Shown: positions 37,604-51,000 of the stretch, one piece after another
Layout: the number at the start of each line of letters is the position of its first letter
Position numbering within the stretch: position 1 is the first letter of the stretch
Assembly: GCA_040954595.2 (NCBI GenBank)
Contig: CM082597.2
Coordinates: forward strand, 2,976,001 to 3,040,000
Source of the DNA: Balanoglossus misakiensis
Taxonomy: Eukaryota > Hemichordata
Length of the DNA stretch: 64,000 bases
Reading direction: 5' to 3'
Notes under the pieces: model-generated
Told to the model about the DNA's origin: nothing
Databases searched by the model: none
Seen by the model: the letters and a program-made list of their open reading frames with translations, nothing else
Made by a program: the position numbers and the translations under genes

Positions 37604-40600
37604 TTAAACAACGTCGGACAACTTCCTCATCCTCTCCTCCCGGTCAATATCCGCTTTCGTCTGAGGTTTGAACGTTGTCAACGTGGTTTCTGAAAAAATG
37701 AGTCCAAAGATTACAATTACCAATTGACTCGGTTGTCAGGGATACTGTGCTAAAAACTCACGCTGAAAGCCTCGTCTGATAGTACAAATAATAATACACG
37801 AATGAGCAATCATTTTTCCCTCTGCGAGAAAAAATATCTCCACATAACTACATGTATTACACACCCATTAGGGATCACATTGCTTAACTGTCTATGCATA
37901 CTGGTATTTTCTGTTAGGCTGTAATTGAGATTTCTGTGGTCGACTATTCTCATCGATGCCCTGCTGTTCGACAGCGATGGAATTACATGGACAATGCAAT
38001 TCTACCCCAGGTACAATTTTAAGGCACTGGCATGATAGCAAACCTGGCAGTTCAAGTAAGGCGGATCTCGAAACTACATTAGCTCGTTCTCCACTCCTCA
38101 AAAAGTGAGAAGGGGGAAAAGAGTAATGAAAACAACAAGCAGAGTACAACTTGAATGCAGGGCAGACTGCCACCACAACCATCTCTTTGATCGTTATTTG
38201 GGAATTGGTATTTTTGTTGTATTTAGTTTTTTTTAGGAAATATGAATTGGTACGTGTGCTTTAATGCACAGAAACTGGCTTTGGATAGGTTTGTAATTCG
38301 ATTTGAGCAGGATTTGCCCCGGAACACAAGAGAATTATGCCGTTTCTTACCATTGTTGTCACGGTCTTTTCTCAGACTTCCTGTGCCATCTGGAGCTGTT
38401 CGTACCATCCCTAAATTTTCCGTCCCTTCGCATGATCTTATTTCACTGAAATGACCAGAATGATTATGAAATCCAATTAGCATAGGCCTAATTTGATTGT
38501 TTGACATTCTGCTGTCAAGTGATCATCATGGTCGACGTCATACATGTAATTGTTTGCATAATTAATCATACAGTATTAATGCCAAGATCCTTCTCAAGTA
38601 TGATTTCGCTGATATTACGTTGGCAGAGATGTCCAACATAGCGAAAGAGATCCGAAATAGAGTTTCACTTAGTCTAAGAGTTATTCAATTTCCACCATTT
38701 GGTGTTGTACTCCAGCGAGTCACTACAGGTCAAAGGTAAAGTCACGCCCCTGGTCTACTTACCCAGATGGGCGCTTCAATGCGGCAAGATCTGTAAAATC
38801 AAAATTCACGCCGTAAGCGGTTTAATTCTCATTGAAGCAGACAAGAAGCCGACCACTTTTGATATTATCAGAATATTTATGGTAAAATCCGATCTCTGTA
38901 TTACTTATTGAGTAATTTCTATATTTCTGATGGGTATGGCGAAACGTCTTGCATTGGCTCTGCTATTAACATTCTCTTCTCAGTTGACATAAGTTCATAA
39001 CCTTGTCAGAATTACTTCTCTTGTCAGAATTACTTCTACGCGAGGTCATAGAATTCATGTTGGTCTCCCAGCTTCTGTCACAACCACTCATTCCGTGTAC
39101 CTAGTCATTGTGTATTCCCTTTCGAATCATTACATGAACAAGTCTTACCCGATACGGTCACAGGTTTCTCCTTATCCGACTTGTGTTTACAACAACAAAC
39201 AATGATCAAGATAAGGATGATGATTAAGAGAAGGCCTCCGGCGATGATAGCGTATAGGATACCGGTGTTCATAAGCCATTCTAGTGACCAGGGAACTGTG
39301 ATGTAAAGAAGAAATAACACCATGTTTTATGCATTCTAGTCATCAAACATGTCAACCACTACAGCTAAATCTAATTTAATGTTGGTGAGAATAGGATCAA
39401 ATGTGGAGGGGTGCATGAACACTATACATGTAACACATGTGTAAAATATTCTGACCAATAAGGTGACAAGTACACGTATATCACGTGACAAGTACAATGC
39501 TTACCAACACATATCACGACATTCCTTTTGAAAGACTGGCCAATAAAAAAACAGCAATAGTAACGACAAACTGTAAGGTGCACTCTGAACTAAACCATGG
39601 GTTGCTTACTTATAATTTTGCCTAATTTCCTTTCATGGGCAGTGTTGTTGCTGATGTCATTTGCGAAATTACACGTATACGTCCCAAGTTTGCTGTTGTC
39701 CACGTTGTCGATCACCACCTGACTGGAGACAACGGTGCCGTTTATGGTTTCCTCGGATTCGACCACTTCGCCTTTGTCGTCGGTCCAGACGACTTCTGCG
39801 AGGGGGTAGGCATCGACGACGCACGTCAGGACTGCCTTCTCGCCTAATTTGACCTCTACCCCTGATTTGGAGACATCTACCATCTCGGGAGGATCTGCAA
39901 TATCGTAAAGAGTGACAAAATCATTTATGGGAACATGTTAATGTGTCCCTAATGCCCCACACGATTTTTGACCAATTCTGAAACCACATTGCTGTCAGCT
40001 TGCCCCGAGAAACAAAATGATTTCAAGAAAGAAAAAAATAAAGTTCACGAGCACAAATGCACACATGCCAATACATATAACAATTACAGGAAGCAATTTC
40101 AAATGATCTCACATTGGACTATGAGGGGTGTTATATCGCTGGTTCTGTAACCTTCGGTGCCATCATGAAACAGAGTCGTGATGTTGCAAAAATAGGTCCC
40201 GTTCATCCAACGCTTGGCGGCGTCTATGTCATAGGTCAGTTCCGTGACACCGGAAGTATTGGTTACCATGGCGATTGTCTCAACATCACTTTCTCCGACT
40301 TTCATCAGCGCTATCTGGTACGGTTTCGGCGAGCCCCGAATTATATCACACGCCAGAAACGTCTGTGTGTCTTCCAGGATAGGCTGGTCAGGTCCCCAAA
40401 CGAGAACATAGGGCAGATCTGAGAAAAATGAAAGTCAAGTGAGATAGGGGCAGATTTATGGCACCTCTGACTTATCGCCTAGCGATGCACAAACATAGAT
40501 GGATGGTGAAAAATTACATTAAATGACTATGACAAATATACGTGAACATAACTGCTCCATACACCAGACAATAGGCCTAACTTTGTACTGTTTTTGTCTG

Positions 40601-43600
40601 CGAACTATTGCCTGCTTTTGGGACAAACCCACCGAATAAGATACTGAGGAGTTTTCATTAAATTTAATTCTATGCGAGTTCTTTGGCGGATGGACTCATA
40701 ATGTGGAACGCCCCTAATGTAAAATGATCACACTGGGGTCATGAAAATGGGCGTGTGTGGAAACAACATGAGCAACCATGCTGCTGCCAGTTCTGTTTCT
40801 CTCAACTCACGTTCAACCCCGACGCTAATAGTTTTTTTACTGACGCCTTCCGTGCCATCATAGAACGTGTTGACAGCAGTACACGTGTAAAAACCGGAGT
40901 GGAAGTACTTCACATTGGCAATCGAGTGCACGGCGCCGGACGACACCTCCTCGACGCCTTTGGTCCAAGTCACCGCGTGGGCCGTTGGGTTGGCGATGAC
41001 GTCACACACCAGGGTGATATTGTCACCTTCCTTGCAGAGAACATAATCACGTGGGAAGGTGATATCGGGAACATCTGTGGAAGCAAGTCTGAATTCATTA
41101 ACATGCTCCCTCTGAGCGTTGATCCAGGTGGAGCAAATTGTCGTATCGGCAAGCACGTAAGGTGCATTAGCTGCAACTTTGCAATTTGTTGACCTCCAAA
41201 TATTAGTTTTCGGAAATTTTGTCCAATACCTTATTATATATTTGACATAATGGCATACAACGAAGGCTGAATTCTCCCTCTAGAAGCTGGCTCCGTTTAA
41301 AATGCTCAAATCTTAGAGATCTCACTTCAATATCACTTACATTGCACGTCCAGGGTGGTCGTATTTGATCCCACGCCAGGGCTGCCATCATAGTATGTGT
41401 TCAAGGCAGTGCACGTGTAGGTGCCTGTCATCCCCCTCTCGACGTCCTCCAAGCTAAGGAGGACGTCTCCCAGGTAACTACCGTCTGCCGAACTCCAAGT
41501 GACGCTGACATCTGTCGGATTAGCAGCAGTGACGTCACAGGGAATGCGGACGTTCTCGCCTTCGATGCGTGCGACTGTGGCAGGGACAGATACTTCCGGT
41601 GGATCTGGTGGAAATAAAGAAGTAAAGCTTCTGGGTACTTGAGATCATAATGCTTGATTGAAGAAGTGGTGATTATTTGATCGACAGAATAAATAATATT
41701 GCCAATTATGTGATGTGTTCTTAAAATGTAAAAATACAGTTTGACCACAACAGTATGAGCTGTAGTAGAAGATTTGACCTCTGCCAGAGGTTACAGTAGT
41801 CTGGAATTTACGAATAAATGAACAAGCCTTTGCTTTACTCTTTTCTTGATATTTGCTTTCATCTATCAATATGCGATATTACAACTGGATATCTTGAGAA
41901 GAATTCCTGCTATTCGTGGTTGCTTTCGCAGACGACTTCACCCATCCAGACATTCCTTCCGAGAGGAGCAGGAATGCAATATTCCATTTTGATATACAGA
42001 AATATTATACGGTCAAAAGAATGTCTGGACAGCGAACGAGAGATCGTATCTTGCATTGCAAGCGAAGAGTAGCTACAATGTAAGTAAGCGGTTTAACAGT
42101 TGGTTGAGCAGTTGGCCGGTCAGTCAGTCAGTCGGTCAGTCAGTCTTGGTCTTAGTTAGTCAATTAGTTAGTTTGATAAGTAGGTCTACTAGGTAGGTAG
42201 GTAGGTAGATATTATAAAGGTAGGATGTAGGTCGGTAGGTGGTTTGGCTCTGCTTTATGTTACAATAGAATATCGTGTAACGTACATTGGACGTCAAGTA
42301 GGAACGTGTTGCTATTGTTACCAAGAGACCCATCCCAGTAGGTGTTGACAGCAAAACAGTTGTAGCTCCCACTGTCTTCCCTGGCGATGCTGTCGAAGTC
42401 CAAGGTCTGGCTGCCCGTTGACTGGTCGTCGACGCCTTCCCAGTATACCTCGGGCGTGGGATTGCCCACTGCGCTGCAGAGAACGCTGTATGGTCGACCT
42501 TCGACCTCCACAAACCCGTTGGTGTCGGAGATGTCGACTGAGGGTGGATCTGGTGTAAGGAAATATGTGAGAAGAGAATGGGGGTCAGATAAAGCTAATT
42601 CCGAAAGTGCGAAACACAATGACGTAGCTTCATTATGCGTACCATCTGTTTAATATTGCCACCATTGACAGTGTCGTGCATAAATGAAGTACCGATGGAA
42701 GTACTGGGTACGACCACTGTCCGTCCAGTGTCTGTGGTACAATTATCAACAGCACCAGGTGCTATCTCCACCATGCATCCTAAATGTGACAATATCAGTG
42801 GACCGAACCAAAAGTGACAAAAATTATGTACTACTGTTTAACTAATAAGCAGTGACCAACTTCTACTTACACTGTACCTCGACTAAAACTGTCACCGAGT
42901 CGCTGCCTTCGGTACCATCCCAGAACGTATTGCTGGCATAACAGACGCACTCTTTCCCGTTGTGCGCTACGTCAGCTGTGAAGCTGAACACCTCACTTGC
43001 CGGCGCTGAGTGCTCCCAGGTAATGACGTCAGCGTCAGGGTTCGCAGCCACAGACTCGCAGTTAAGTGAAACCGGTTGGCCGGATACCACAGTCATTGAA
43101 TTGTCCTCAAATCTGGCATGACCCTGCCTCAGTACCGCCCTGACTTCCGGTTTGTCTGAAATAACGAAAACAGATTTCATCCACAGAGACACACTACGCC
43201 AGTTTTAGCTTTTCAACACCGTGACTGTTGATTTCTTCAGGCAGACGTACTGTTGACAAGGAGAATGTAGAACGAAAAACTCTAAATGACACACAGAACA
43301 CAAAATACTTCAAAAGAACATCTGAAGTTGTATCTAATGTCCCTTCATATACTTACATTGTACGTCAATACGAACAGACTTAAATCCGTTAGTCTTTGCA
43401 CCATTCCAATATTCACTGCTCCCGAAACACGTATACTGATTCGTCTGTGAGTTTGTTCGTGACACATTCACCAACTCCAACTGAGAACTCTGCAATGTCG
43501 TATCACCAGGCAAGATCCAGTAGACCTCTGCCGGTGGGTTGGCTGATGCCAAACAGTCGGCGCGATAGGTCTGACCCTCGATGACTGTCCGGTTGCTCAC

Positions 43601-46600
43601 GTCTTGTACGTATACGCCATCCCAATCTGAGATAAAACAGATTAATATCAACAATTGATTACATAGAAATAAGATGGCTCAATAAAAAAACGATGATCCT
43701 TGATCTCTGACCTCTCATAAAGAACGAACAACTCAAAATGTGATGCCACCATTTTATATCTATGATACTTACAGTGTAATGCGTAAGTCGTAAATTTGTT
43801 GAAGGCATACTTTAATCAGTGGCAACGGGCGTGTAAACGTGCCGAAGAACGCGACAGAAAGAACTTGAAATACAGAACAATTGCAATTACATTTGTATAC
43901 TACATGTAGTACTAGTTCAGGAAACCATCAAACAAACCAAACAAACTACAAGCCAACCAACCTACAAGCCAACCAACCAACCAACCAACCAACCAACCAA
44001 CCGACCAATCAACCGACCAACCAACCAACCAGCAAACAAACAAATAATAAATTAATTAAATATGCCAGATCTCCTTACATTGTACGTCTACTTGGATATC
44101 GATTTCAGTGGCTCCTCTGGTGCCGTCCCAAAACGTATTTTCTGCTTTGCAATTAAAGTGCCCACTCTCATCTCGCGAAATGTCGCTGAAATGAAGACGC
44201 TCTCCTTCGGCCGAAGCTGACTGGTTTCCTTGGAACCAAGACAAGGAATCGATCTGTGGGTTGCTGGAGTTCACTTTGCAGTTGACAGTTACTGTTTGAC
44301 CTTCCACCACGGCTCCGTGGCTGGCAGCGTCTCCGATTATTTGCAAGTACAGTTCAGGTGCATCTGGAAGAGAAAACAATAACACATTTTCGTTTGTCGT
44401 CATCGCCGTCATCCTCAACCCCCTCCTCATCATCACCACCACTAAAACCACCACCAACAACAAAAACACACCATCAAATCCACCACCATTACCACCACCA
44501 CCAGTGTCATCATCATGATGTCATCTCTCGCCACCTTCATTATTGGCCGATCCTAGGTACTTATAGCAACCAGTGTGTCATCAAATACAGTGAACAGTTG
44601 AGTTTGTCAGAAACAACCTAGGGCATTCATTTCATTGAAACCAGTCCACAAATCTACTGTCATGTTTCATACATAAGTTACAGTATGTTCAAACAATATT
44701 TTGAGTCAGGTGTCTAACAAACTGCACAATACGTACATTGGACGTCGAGATCGATGCTGTCACTGTCCACGGCTGCCTGTCCAGTGTACAGTGTGTTGTT
44801 AGCCTGGCATGTATACACGGTTGCGTGCTGTTTCTCGGCCCTCTGTATAACAAGTCTGTCAAATTCCACGTCAACATCCCGGCTGGCGAAGTCCCAGGCG
44901 ACATCGGCGGTTGGATTGGCGTCCGGCAGGCAGGTCGCCTCGTATCTTTGTCCCACCACGACAGTGGCATTCGTGTCGTCCCGAATTGTCACCCGAGGCA
45001 CATCTGGAAATGTCAAAGTATGACGCCATTTTTAGAAATTGGCTGAACATGACAATCGGAAAAAGACTTTTACAAATAACATTGGTCTGATTGCTGGGAA
45101 TCTACTGCTGGCCCAGCTCACGTTAGAGACCAGCTGTAAGATATAGTTAAGCAATAAAACACCCCCAGCCATGGTATATCACGAGATTTTGACCAGTTCA
45201 CGACATATACGCACGAGCGATAGCGAGTGCGTATATGGAGTTGAACTGGTCAAAATCGAGTGGTATACCATGGCTGGGGGTGTTTTATTGCTATTATATT
45301 ATGCCAGTATATTGAAACTTTGCATAAAACATTTTAAAAAGGCATTTTCTTTAACTATGATATATGACTGTGGTATATGGCTAATATATCACGGTCACGT
45401 GTCGTGTCTCGACCAATCAAATAGCGTGATTTACACCATCAATATACTGGTATAATATAATATTGGCTATTACATGAAGGCCAACAAACTCAGAATTGGA
45501 TTACTCACATTGCACATCGACCTGTACCTTGGCCGTACCAGTGCCATGTCTACCGTCATAGAATGTGTTGGACATGACACAGGTGTACTCTCCGTTTTCC
45601 CGCCTGTCGATGTCGTCGATTGAAAGAGTCGGACTGTCAGATTGGTAGATGTCACCGTTTGGGCCAAGCCAGTGGACTTGTGTGATGGCCAATGGATTAC
45701 CGCTCTCGGCCACTTCGCACTCGGCACGGTAACTGTCACCTTCGACAACCTGTCTTTCACTCTCGTCGGCAATTCTCACCACAGGCGAGTCTGTTGGTTC
45801 AACGGAAAACTCCAGTGTCATAGGGAATGAACAATAAATACATAAGAATATCATTCAATGATAATAATGTATAGTAAACTAGTGTGCTAACGAATAGGAG
45901 AAATTAGTAATTACACTGAACATCCATCACGATATCATCGCCACAATTCACCAATGACCACTCCTCTCTTGGAAGCGTGTAATGCTCCAACTGACAATTC
46001 ATGGTGGTTCCATTTTCACTCTGATCAAACGTCGTCGTCCATTCGCCGAGCATTCCCGTTTCGCGAGACACTTCGCGACCATCAATATACCAGACGAGAT
46101 CCCCCGGTGCAGTGGCCGGTAAACTCATGTTGCAGACGAAAGTCGTGTTCTCGCCAGCCACCACAGTGTAACCAGGGTCTGCCGAGCAGTGTGGTCCCTT
46201 GTCTGTCGAAGAAACAAACAGTAAGAGAGAATAGATGTAATGATAAATCGTTATCAATCAACAAACCCAGCAAGTTTAGAATGTATGTATTGTTTTGAGG
46301 AAAAACTACATGTACATCAGAAACCCATGTCTGTTGACCTACATAACTTGTGTGGGGGAAATGGGGTCATACCACATAATCAAGACCAAGCTGTTTCTTA
46401 CGACGATCTGTCGTCAACTTTGAGATCTGATTGCTAACATTCATTTACCTCAAACTATACACCCGTCCTCCATGGTTAAATCTCGACTGCAAGCAAGTTT
46501 CTAGTCGGCCAACTGACACTGACAACGGTCAGTAACCCAGTACTAAAACTTGGAATCTGATCAACCACCATGCTGGATACCAGTATTCATATAATGTGGT

Positions 46601-48091
46601 TTTGTAACATAAACCATCTAATCATACAAGATACAAAATGGATTACGTGACTTCAATCATTGCACGTGAACATAGTGCAATGGAGAAAGTCCTTTCTCGC
46701 CGAGGGTATAATGCTTATTGCCTTGCCCAAACAAAACTTTTGGCAACTTTAAACTTTTGAAATTTCGACCACTAGGCTAGACTGTGTGTGGAGTATAGCG
46801 AAACAACACACACGAGTTGGATTCTAGACTAGTTAGATAATAATATCACTCACTTAATACAATCAGCTGTGCGACAGCTGTAGGCGGAGGCGACAAATAT
46901 GGTATCCTACATTGGTAGATATGCTGGAAGTCCATCGTTGCATTCTCAATGTACATGTTGTATTCACCCTCATCGTGATTTCCAAGTACACCATACTTTT
47001 TATCGAAAGGAATATTGCCACGTATGATTTCATGATCTTCGGAATTTTTACGTCTATACCATGATAGTGGTACAAGAAGGTTCTCAGCACTGCAATTTAG
47101 CTGTGTGTTGTGTCCTTCCAGAACCAGTGTATCTACAGGGACTTCCGTGAAGCGTGGGTCTGCTAGTGAACCTACATAAACATACGATACAAAAATACAA
47201 TGTAATGTTTAGATATCAAGTTTAGAGTATTATAATTAACGATGAACACGCTTCGTGCGTAAAAAAGATAAAATTAAAATCTGATAGTTACTGTTTCGTC
47301 ACAGAGGATGACTCGCATATCACTTCCCTCTTTTGTGAAAAAGAGTCAATAAAAGTTGAGGAAACAATTCAGTTTCAATACCGAACATGACGTCATTACC
47401 CACAAAAAGAAGAAAACTAAAATATACAATAATAACAACCTCAAGTCCGCCAGTCAGTGTTAACGTCAGCTTTCATTAAAATTTACTCGAGCGCACTATG
47501 TAAAGAGTGCCTGTTAACATAAACGTCGACGAAGATGCAAAAGTTCGTGACCTCTCATTCTGCCAAGTTATGGCGAGATTGGATTTCACTGAACGAATCA
47601 GTCTGCAAGACATTCGCTATGTCAGTAACTTCGCACATATAATCGACTGTGTATGTAAGTGTGTGCTCTACTTAAAGTACAACGACTTCGAGTTAAATAA
47701 CAGTCTCCATTCAAACATGCTCGAGGAATGGTACGGTGGTGCTTTTCAATTTTACACTCAGTACAACCACTTTCACCAACAGTGAATCTTCAGCAAAAAT
47801 AGTTAATCTGCGTTACACGACTCTAGCAAAGGGGAAAATTACATGTACGTACACGTCAAGAAGAAATTGAAAGTTCCATATTGTGCTTCATTCGCCCTAT
47901 GTCAATTACAATGATGAGGGATTTCTCTCTGCTATAAATTAAGCACAGTCCAAGACCCTGCTTTGCACTCTCTTGTGTTGTATAGAAAGATGAACATTTT
48001 CAATGTTTGCGTGCATCACCACCCACTTACCGGCAATGATGAGATTCACCAACAGCAAGTTGTAGCAGAGTCGCTGCAAAACGTGCCTCAT
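37604..48091 (-). CDS. Ig receptor gene C: signal peptide, 12 Ig domains, TM helix, tyrosine-free tail
   Basis: Exons in transcript order: 48031-48091 (ATG, leader [20 protein letters not shown]), 46854-47159 (V-like), 45915-46202, 45509-45790, 44737-45003, 44079-44363, 43357-43626, 42871-43155, 42286-42549, 41341-41604, 40811-41074, 40113-40418, 39610-39894 (Ig), 39149-39295 ([22 protein letters not shown] then CCC), 38763-38790 (28-nt micro-exon), 38351-38445, 37604-37689 (stop TAA). The joined frame is open, 1260 residues. The 86-nt last exon has the same length and phase as that of gene B and a strong ttttttcag acceptor. With this ending the tail (ends [10 protein letters not shown]) has no tyrosine. 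The second Ig domain is a clear orthologue-like match of gene B domain 2 ([16 protein letters not shown] in both). The donor after 45915-46202 is GTAATT, weaker than the others. Confidence 0.9.
43967..44040. repeat. (CCAA)n microsatellite in a gene C intron
   Basis: A run of ccaa units, with some cgacc/caat variants, lies just downstream in transcript sense of Ig exon 44079-44363. Confidence 0.9.
45150..45292. mobile_element. 143-bp fold-back element in a gene C intron
   Basis: Two arms of about 65 bp are near-perfect reverse complements. The left arm starts agcaataaaacacccccagc and runs through atggtata and gaccagttca to tatacgcac. The right arm starts gtgcgtata and ends gctgggggtgttttattgct. 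The loop is about 12 nt. It lies between Ig exons 44737-45003 and 45509-45790. Typical of a MITE or fold-back element; it has no coding capacity. Confidence 0.85.
46774..46835. mobile_element. Partial copy of the gene A intron-1 fold-back element
   Basis: It shares cacacgagttggattctaga and gctagactgtgtgtgga with the element at 23683-23776. It lies in the gene C intron between the second Ig exon and the V-like exon. Confidence 0.45.
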
Positions 48092-51000
48092 TCTTAACAG
48101 TTCCAATCTTCGATGGAGATCAAAGAACGAGTTCACCGAGCTCACAACTCACGGGGTACTGATAGGTTCAGAGCAGCTTCACATTCATAGACAACTCAAG
48201 AACAACTTGTAGGCATTAATCAATCGCCTTGTAGCGCCCTGTCAAACGAGGACATACTCCGGGCACCAGACACAGATACGTCACCATAAGAAGCATAACT
48301 TCCCTGGGAAACCTGTGGGGGCGCTAACAGAAGTGTGCGCATTGGTGGCACGTTTTTCATAGTTACCATGGAGAGCTTTAGAACAGTCCAATGCCAGATT
48401 TTCACGGGGTGGCCACGCGAAAAATGAGCGCCTCGTCATGTTCTTTAGAATACCATTAAGATGGCTATATTTAAATTAGACGGAGGTGACTGTATACCTT
48501 TAATGTAACAGCTTGGTTACCAGTGTCCAATTTTACCATTGAGCACCAATGTGATGAGATGCCTTCAACTCATACAGTAAACGCTTATCGAAATGAATTT
48601 CGAATAAATTGAGCCGATATTCCTTCCTGTCTGTCAACTGATTTAATTTTTTCATACTTGCGCGCACCCTATGGGCCTATTGACAATTTTAATTGCGTCT
48701 TCCTGGTTACTTCATCTTACCGATACTCACTTGGAAGTTCTCGACTGGAGTCAAGTAATTTTCCACACACAAACCTAACGTATTGATTTGTGTTGACAAC
48801 GCCCTCTCCCCTAGAGTGGCGATAACCACACTTTCGTTTTATACTCCGGTCGACCCATGGCCTACATCTGGTATGGAGAAATATCATTGGTCGACGCCCA
48901 TACACCATATGTTACAGAATTAGAATTATTTTTCTGACTTCGTTTTTCCGCGTTCCATTCAAATGAGAACACATGCACTTTTGAACCTAAGCTGGCACGT
49001 ACATCGCCGAGTGTCTACCACTCAACTGACTTAGGAGCTGCATGATGATGAATATCCAACCACTTTCCAACATGAGGCAAACGGGCTCCTATTCCCTTTA
49101 CCTGTTGGAAAATTTATTGGTGTATTCCTAATAACATAAGTAGTGGAATTGATGATATCAGCAAATAAAAATAATCAATGCAAATGATCAGCCCACTCCA
49201 TGTACACACTTCCCAGTCTTAAAGAATTAATGTAACAAACACCTGAACGGGGAAAGGTATACGGTTTGATGTGTATAGAGCGTTTCCGCGTGTCACAACG
49301 GTTGACCTAAGAAAGACAATCAAGACCTTGGCAAGGGTAACCTAAATTCTAGCACGAATCAAGACTTCCGCATTTGGGTTTTTTATTTGCCCAATCCTCT
49401 ATTGATTTCACTAAGTATTATGGTGTGTGTTTCTGTGTGACTCACTACTGCTGTGCGGAAGTACAGGTAAGTTAATTTTCCAGGGTCTCTTAGTTCTTGA
49501 CCCGCCTTTTGTGCTGTGACGCATATGAGCTTTCACTCTCCACGCCCAATCCTGTTAGTCAGAAACAGGTGAAGAGAGAGAGGGCGAGAGAGGGGGGAGA
49601 GACAGAGACAGGCAGAGAGAGACTGACAGACACACACAGAGGGGGAGACAGGGGCAGTCTGTCAGAATGATAACATGCCCAGAAGCAAACAAACAAATAA
49701 CCAAACAGAGCGAGTAGCCTTTGTGACTTTATACACACTGAGAGTAGTACTGCCCCGGTGAAAGGCAACATTAGAAACTCCAGGAGTTTGTAATATTGTT
49801 ATTTTTCTCACGAGGCCAAGAAGTCGACCGTGGTGAGCTTTGACCCTTCAAACACGATGCCCTGGAATTTGGAAGATCCTCATTTTTCTTAACTCACCAC
49901 ACCAGCCAGAAAATGTATTGAATGCATTAATGGCGTCCATTAGATTTATTCTTGAGCCTGGACAGTCTCCAAATGTGTCTTTAAACAAACCACTTGTAAA
50001 TCCGGTCCTGACCTACAAAAAAGTCAGTCTTGCCTACGGGCACAGAAACCGGGTTGGGACTTGCGGACTGCCACTTTTATAGTGACATTATAATACCTTT
50101 CTTTTTTTTACTCTGAATTATGGCTGAAATTTAGGCAGAGCCTCTCCGCGGCATATTCATGAAACACTATAAACAGAAAAGCCACCTGTTATCAGTAACC
50201 AATAAATATGTCAAAAAGAAATGACCCATGTGTCCAGATGGTATGACACCCACGAAATCCTTGAGTATTACGGCTTTCACCAGAGGCCAGCCAAAGTTGA
50301 CGTGACCTCAAAATTTAGTGCTCACAGAGCATTATCTCAAAAGGTGGGCCGGAATTGTAGACTTGTGTCCACTTCAAGCTTAGAAAAAGTTTTCTTTAGC
50401 TGTTTACACACGGATAAATTTATCGTCGTGACATTCTGACCCCGTCGAAGTCTCCTGACCTTTTGAGGAAGAAACTAAACTTGCAGATATTTACACGCTG
50501 CGTTGAATCCATTGTTGAGTTGACGTTCCTGCTATAAACTGTCGAATGGGTTGACAAGATGAACATATATACTTGTTCAGATTTTCAGACCCCTCAGACG
50601 ACGAAGAAACTGCACTGGCGTGCATTTCACGTGATTGAAGTATTTTCCGTTATATTTGCCGATAAGAGTTCAACACATGTCGGCAATGTGACAGATTGCT
50701 TGACTTGTGTGTACACACGGTAAAATTTACAATTTAAAAACATGTAATAAACGCAACTTTAATCGCAAAATTGGTTACTTATTAGATTTTCACTCGAGAT
50801 AGACACGAAATTCACACACCCTTTCAAACGGAATACAATAATATATGGTGTCTGCTTTTAACTTGTGAGTTGGTTGTTTTAGGGTAGATGCAACACGAAA
50901 ATCAAAATCTTATTTTTTTTCTCATATTTCGCCCAATGCCACTTAAGATTATTCTCGCTTGTAATTGAAAATAAAAATTGGGGGTCAGTGTGTAAAATTT

